The notes under the pieces are model-generated. The model saw only the letters and a list, made by a program, of their open reading frames with translations. It was not told where the DNA came from and did not search any database. From Ariolimax columbianus (lineage: Eukaryota > Mollusca > Gastropoda > Stylommatophora > Arionidae): a stretch of 64,000 bases of DNA. The stretch is taken from the NCBI GenBank assembly GCA_036924085.1, contig JAVGWX010000011.1, forward strand, positions 24,628,739 through 24,692,738. The letters are read 5' to 3'. Below, one piece after another: positions 59,625 to 64,000 of the stretch; position 1 is the stretch's first letter, and each line of letters opens with the position of its first letter. A program made the translations under genes and the position numbers.

Positions 59625-59880
59625 GAGCTGACAGTTCACTGTTCACGGCTGACGTGCAGGTTCGTCATGTATCTCTGCACAACTGGCGTACAAGTACGAC
59701 TCTGTTGACAACTGACGTACATATCCACCAGGTCTCGGTCAATAACTAACGTACATGTCTTGGCCCACAACTGACAAAAAGGTCCAACAGATATCTGCCC
59801 ACAACTGATGTACGAATTATCCACGTCTCTTCCCGTAACTGATGTACGATTCTACCAGGTCTCTCTCTGCCTACAATTGG
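59625..59880. repeat. Degenerate 36-40-bp tandem repeat
   Basis: Six or seven diverged units with 'cacaactgacgtacatat' and 'ccaccaggtctc'. Confidence 0.75.
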
Positions 59881-60169
59881 TAATGCAGTAGATAATTTTA
59901 TTTAGATCGAACTAGTCTTTTTCTCCATAATCACAAGCATTGCATTTCGAAAGACTTGGGCGATTTGGACATTTTTTTTTGTGAAGAGTGTTTTGGAAGA
60001 TGGATGAGGAAGGAGTCATGAAGTATCCGCCCGATCTAAATCCTTTACTCATCTCAAGTGTAGTTGGTCCCTAGCAAATCACATGACGTTGGTGGCTCGA
60101 ATTTAATGGGCCCATATCTTCACTTTCTTTCTGTTGTTCTTTACATTTGGAAAAAAAGTATCAAGCAAG
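59881..60169. other. Spacer, nothing recognised
   Basis: No gene-like feature. Confidence 0.4.
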
Positions 60170-60300
60170 TACAGGAGTTCAAATAACTAGATAGTATGTT
60201 TACTGATTCCGACAAAGTGGACAGAGAGATCACACATAAAATTCAGAAACACTGCTCATTACCAACTTGCTAATGCCAAAGTCACCAAAGTCGCAGTGTC
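60170..60300 (+). pseudogene. Small LINE RT fragment (plus strand)
   Basis: Reading in shifting frames gives 'SDSDKVDREITHKIQKH', the counterpart of the xDxxxDxEIxxRIxKA region after the YLGS motif of LINE reverse transcriptases. Confidence 0.55.
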
Positions 60301-60479
60301 TCAGGCTCGACTACATACACACCGAGAGAAGTTGAGCGAGAGGGAGTCGTCCTGTCACACTCTTTTCTCTGTGCCGATAGTTATGAGTCGTTTGAATGGG
60401 CGAATGTTGATAGTGCATCTGTCATATGAATATTTGAACATGTCTACGTAACCTGAGTATAATAACTGCTATTCCAAAG

Positions 60480-60545
60480 CTTTACATACACATTCTTGTT
60501 GAATCGTGTCAAACGTCGTTTTATAGTCTATGAATGTTAGCACGA
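60480..60545 (-). pseudogene. Small LINE RT fragment (minus strand)
   Basis: The minus strand encodes 'LTFIDYKTTFDTIQQEC', matching the conserved FIDYKKAFDSV box of the polymerase domain. About 60 bp, no longer part of an ORF. Confidence 0.65.
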
Positions 60546-60737
60546 GGAAGATAAACATCTGGTCGCGCAAAATATGCTGATCAGACATGCTAGGGTCAGT
60601 CAAACCATGTTGATCAGACATGTTAGTCAGGGTCAGGCAAACCATGTTGATCAGGCATGTTAGTCAGGGTCGGGCAAAACATGTTGATCAGACATGTTAG
60701 TCAGGGTCAGGCAAAACATTCTGATCAAACATGTTAG
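60545..60737 (+). repeat. Family M minisatellite head, copy h, abutting rDNA
   Basis: Five units of the 37-bp repeat (cagggtcaggcaaaacatgt, tgatcagacatgttagt) begin after 'aaacatctggtcgcgcaaa'. They end directly at the start of the GC-rich rDNA spacer. No CAA tail. Confidence 0.85.
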
Positions 60738-61284
60738 TATCTGGGGTAGTTGTCTCGCCGCCGCGATTCAATATCACCCAGTGTTCGAACAGCGATCTCA
60801 GTTCCGCCAGACGGAGCGATAGCGCGGGCTTGCGGAAAACGCTCGCCAGCCTCTCCCCGACTAGCTAGCGGGAAGCGGTTTGTTTTACCGTGCCCTCCGC
60901 GGAGGAGCGCTTCTGCGGCCCGTAACGAGAAACTTGGACAGTCAGTGGTGATTTTTCGAAGGCTTATAGCAGAGCTCGACATTTCGTCTCCCTGGTGGAC
61001 CAACCCTCGGGAGAAGCGCAGGCCGGCAGGCAAAATTGTCTCTAGTCCTTGTGAAATTCATCGCCGGGGTCATTGGGATCCGTTCTGCACAGAGCGCTGC
61101 CATCCCTCAGCGAGCCCGGTCGGTCGGTCGTCTGGTGAGTGTACTGGCACCTGTCAGGCGGTCCTAGTTCGACGGAGTGAGGGAACAACCGCCCGTCAGT
61201 CGGTCCCTACGGCCGTCCCAGTGAGGCTTTTTACACACCCGTCCTCCGCCGACCGGTGTGTGCGGTACGTACGTCTCCGACAGA
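60738..61284 (+). other. rDNA external transcribed spacer-like sequence
   Basis: A sharp switch to GC-rich sequence occurs at about 60740, continuing up to the 18S start. It contains 'cggtcggtcggtcgtctggt'-type runs. Position and composition fit the 5' ETS of the 45S precursor. Long frames on both strands here are composition artefacts. Confidence 0.75.
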
Positions 61285-62453
61285 TATCTGGTTGATCCTG
61301 CCAGTAGTCATATGCATGTCTCAAAGATTAAGCCATGCATGTCTAAGTTCACACTGTCTCACGGTGAAACCGCCAATGGCTCATTAAATCAGTCGAGGTT
61401 CCTTAGATGACACGATCCTACTTGGATAACTGTGGCAATTCTAGAGCTAATACATGCTTACCAAGCTCCGACCCTCGCGGAAAGAGCGCTATTATTAGTT
61501 CTAAACCAATCGTCGTTTCCCCTCTCGGGGTTGCAGCGTCCCCACTGGTGACTCTGGATAACTTTGTGCTGATCGCATGGCCTCATGTGCCGGCGACGCA
61601 TCTTCCAAATGTCTGCCCTATAAAATGCCGATGGTACGTGACCTGCCTATCATGTTTGTAACGGGTAACGGGGAATCAGGGTTCGATTCCGGAAAGGGAA
61701 CATGAGAAACGGCTACCACATTCAAGGAAGGCAGCAGGCGCGCAACTTACCCACTCCCGGCACGGGGAGGTAGTGACGAAAAATAACAATACGGGACTCT
61801 TTCGAGGCCCCGTAATTGGAATGAGTACACTTTAAACCCTTTAACGAGGATCTATTGGAGGGCAAGTCTGGGGCCAGCAGCCGCGGTAATTCCAGCTCCA
61901 ATAGCGTATATTAAAGTTGTTGCAGTTAAAAAGCTCGTATTTGGATCTCAGGCGCAGGCGGGCGGTCCGGCTCGCGCCGGTTCACTGTCCGTTGTCTCCT
62001 GCCCTACCGTCTGCCGGCTCTCTCCCACGGGTGCTTTTCGCTGAGTATTTTGGGTGGCCGGCCCGTTTACTTTGAAAAAATTAGAGTGACCAAAGCAGGC
62101 CTCTGCTGCCTGAATAATGGTGCATGAAATAATGGAATAGGACCTCAGTTCTATTTTGTTGGTTTTCGGAACTGGAGGTAATGATTAACAGGGACAACCG
62201 GGGCCATTCGTATTGCGGCGTTAGAGGTGAGATTCTTGGATCGCCGCAAGACGAGCTACTGCGAAAGCATTTGTCAAGAATGTTTTAATTAATCAAGAAC
62301 GAAAGTCAGAGGCGCGAAGACGATCAGATACCGTCGTAGTTCTGACCAAAAACGATGCCGACTAGAGATCTGCAGGAGTTGCTTCGATGACTCTGCGGGC
62401 AGCTTCCGGGAAACCAAAGTGTTTGGGTTCCGTGGGAAGTATGGTTGCAAAGT

Positions 62454-62500
<47 letters not shown>

Positions 62501-62560
62501 GCGGCTTAATTTGACTCAACACGCCAACACTGTAAAAGGACTGACAGACTGAGAGCACTC
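61285..62560 (+). rRNA. 18S small-subunit rRNA, 3'-truncated, probably a pseudogene
   Basis: It starts with the canonical tatctggttgatcctgccag and is collinear with metazoan 18S through the 530-loop region (cagcagccgcggtaattcca at 61876), the V4 region (about 61945-62070), 'gaataatggtgcatgaaata' and the universal 'aaacttaaaggaattgacgg' near 62456. It breaks off after about 1,276 nt, near 'ctgacagactgagagcactc', so the last third of the molecule, including the decoding site, is missing. Changes at normally invariant places, for example GTGCCAGC to GGGCCAGC at 61872 and a short deletion at about 62524, indicate loss of selection. It would not make a working small subunit. Confidence 0.93.
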
Positions 62561-62702
62561 TCGTTGGGTCTAATTGGGAACGTGTGCTGATATTAGACCC
62601 ACGGAAGACAAGTCAGTTGTACCGTCCTAATGAAAGAGCGTCTGCTACGGTAACCCTGCTTAACCCTACATAAACCGCAGGTCCCAGACACTTGGACTGA
62701 CT
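62561..62702 (+). rRNA. 28S rRNA 3'-end fragment 1 (degenerate)
   Basis: Directly after the 18S break the sequence matches the 3' domain of 28S: 'ttgggaacgtgtgctgatat', 'agaccc', 'gctacggtaaccctgctt' and 'cagacacttgg'. It is more diverged than fragment 2. The order 18S to 28S without 5.8S or ITS is not natural. Confidence 0.8.
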
Positions 62703-62720
62703 AAAAAGCTCTCTATTGAT

Positions 62721-63194
62721 GCGTTGGGTTTAATAGTGAACGGGGCTGGAATTAGACCCTCGGAAGACAGGTCAGTTTTACCCTACTAATGACAGGGCGT
62801 TGCTACGGTAGTCCTGCTCAACTCGAGAGGAATCGCAAATCTCAGACAGTTGGTCCACGTGCTAGGCTGATAAGCCAACGGCGCGAGGCTACCATATGAG
62901 GGATTACGGCCGAATGCCTCTAAGCCGGAATCCCGCCCTAAATCTCAGCACCACTGTGATGGGAGGCTACGATAGGGTTGGGACCTGGGGCTCGTGTCCC
63001 AGCCCGACCCGGTCGAGCCGCAGAAAGCGGTCTCTGCAGCCCGCCGATCAAAGCGGGCGGGAAGCTGCCCGATATTCACCTTATGCGGCGTGGAGGTGTG
63101 AAACCACTAGTAGAAGAATTAGTTCTCGGTCGGGGTGTCGTAAGCAGTAGAGCAGCCACCTCACTGCGAACTGTTGAGACGCAAACCTTGATCA
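62721..63194 (+). rRNA. 28S rRNA 3'-end fragment 2 (reaches the 28S terminus)
   Basis: It runs from 'gcgttgggtttaatagtgaa' through the sarcin-ricin-distal 3' domain ('gcgttgctacggtagtcctg', 'ttggtccacgtgctaggctg') to the molecule's end ('ggtcggggtgtcgtaagcag', 'cactgcgaactgttgagac'). It is the best preserved of the three 28S pieces. Confidence 0.88.
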
Positions 63195-63270
63195 GGAGAT
63201 ATGTCCGCACACCAGGCGAACAACATCTCTGTGCCATTACCAGGCTTGTCCCCTTGTTAAATGCACTCCT

Positions 63271-63475
63271 TCAAGAGGAATCGCAGGTCGCTGACATTTG
63301 GTCCACTTGCTTGGCTGATAAGCCTATGGTGCGAAGCTACCACCTGAGGGACTATGGCCGAACGCCTCTAAGCCAGAATCTCGCCCTATATCTCAGCACC
63401 GCTATGATAGGAGGCCACGATATGGTTAGGACCTGGGGCTCGCGTCTCAGCCAGGCCCGGTCGAGCCGCAGAAAT
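63271..63475 (+). rRNA. 28S rRNA 3'-end fragment 3, flanked by 12-bp direct repeats
   Basis: It matches fragment 2 from 'agaggaatcgcaggtcgctg' through 'gcgaagctaccacctgaggg' to 'ggtcgagccgcagaaa'. The 12-bp word aaatgcactcct is present exactly on both sides, at 63259-63270 and 63486-63497. The fragment lacks the start and end of fragment 2. Confidence 0.85.
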
Positions 63476-63497
63476 GCACCTGGCCAAATGCACTCCT

Positions 63498-64000
63498 GTC
63501 TCGCTCTTATCCTATGTCTGCTATGAGTCATCCCAATGGACGCAGAAAAGATGCAGTCCAGCGGACATTGCACCTCTGCCCTATTGTGACAACATCCCAG
63601 GTGGCGGGGAATGCTAGGCGTGCCATCACTGCAGATGAGCCGAGAAAATGAAGGGAGCAAAGAGATACCTCACTCACATGCATATGCTACGTTTCTGGCA
63701 GGACGTGACGATCCTGAGACACAGTCACACTGGACTGCCTCTCTTCCGGGATAGTACAAACTAGTACATAGTCTATCATATCATAGCATTGCCAAACCCT
63801 ATAGACACGGGTGGGGAAGACTCGTTAGTCCTACAAGACAACTTCCCTAAGAGAGACAACTCTGACAAAAAACAACTGCTGCCTTGCAGATAGGCTAGAG
63901 ACAGCCAAAGGCTAAGGAGGGCATCCCTACAGAAACGCCTGTTGAGATCGGATGTACTGAGCCACAGGCTTAACAAAATAAAACAGTGCAACGTAAATAT
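63498..64000. other. Right-hand end, no recognised gene
   Basis: No rRNA similarity after about 63500. A terminal word 'gttgagatcggatgtactga' weakly resembles the middle of family G retroposons (gctgaagtcggatgtgttgg), too little to call. Confidence 0.35.

Noticed and set aside
60750..61295. 181-codon plus-strand frame before the 18S start
   Set aside because: Lies in GC-rich rDNA spacer and runs into the 18S 5' end; few stops are expected by composition.
61285..63475. A functional rDNA repeat
   Set aside because: The 18S lacks its 3' third, 5.8S and both ITS regions are missing, 28S is present only as three partial 3' ends, and normally invariant bases are changed.

Overview
This is a repeat-dense animal nuclear window, most likely from a mollusc and probably a gastropod. 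The evidence is four long intronless rhodopsin-class (class A) GPCR genes of the type that forms large chemosensory-like families in sea slugs and sea hares, a recognisable metazoan 18S rRNA sequence at the right end, and a dense mix of LINE, tRNA-derived SINE and mariner remnants with many minisatellites. No species call is possible from the sequence alone.

Layout. 0-7 kb: LINE remnants split by a SINE, a 31-bp minisatellite, GPCR gene 1 (minus strand) and a 2.3-kb array of 45-bp units. 7-19 kb: microsatellites, decayed LINE pieces and two mariner-derived elements. 19.5-23.2 kb: GPCR gene 2 (minus) with a 2-kb array of 26-bp units on its 5' side. 23-35 kb: LINE, SINE and GAA-tailed retroposon copies and several private minisatellites. 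35.3-56.9 kb: a tandem segmental duplication. Unit A (about 35.3-43.7 kb) carries GPCR gene 3 and unit B (about 45.7-56.8 kb) carries GPCR gene 4. The two share the receptor, its promoter, the flanking minisatellites and about 3 kb of further sequence, and each has collected its own insertions. 57.3-59.5 kb: a LINE pseudogene with an internal deletion. 60.7-63.5 kb: an rDNA-derived patch, consisting of external-spacer-like sequence, the 5' two thirds of 18S, then three partial copies of the 28S 3' end.

The only genes likely to make protein are the four receptors, all on the minus strand and all single-exon. Three have intact ATG-started frames. In gene 4 the ATG used by its twin is replaced by GTG, so translation would have to start eight codons later. 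The remaining ORFs are transposon debris or open frames across tandem repeats whose period is divisible by three.

Main points for a second look: the segmental duplication and its post-duplication insertions; the 18S/28S chimera; an interspersed repeat family built from a 37-bp minisatellite head plus a CAA-rich tail (at least eight copies or parts); a SINE whose 3' tail matches a LINE 3' tail in the same window; fold-back mariner derivatives, one with mismatched ends; and higher-order structure in two of the GPCR-flanking satellites. Repeat boundaries are estimates from reading by eye, good to roughly 5-30 bases unless a target-site duplication is quoted.
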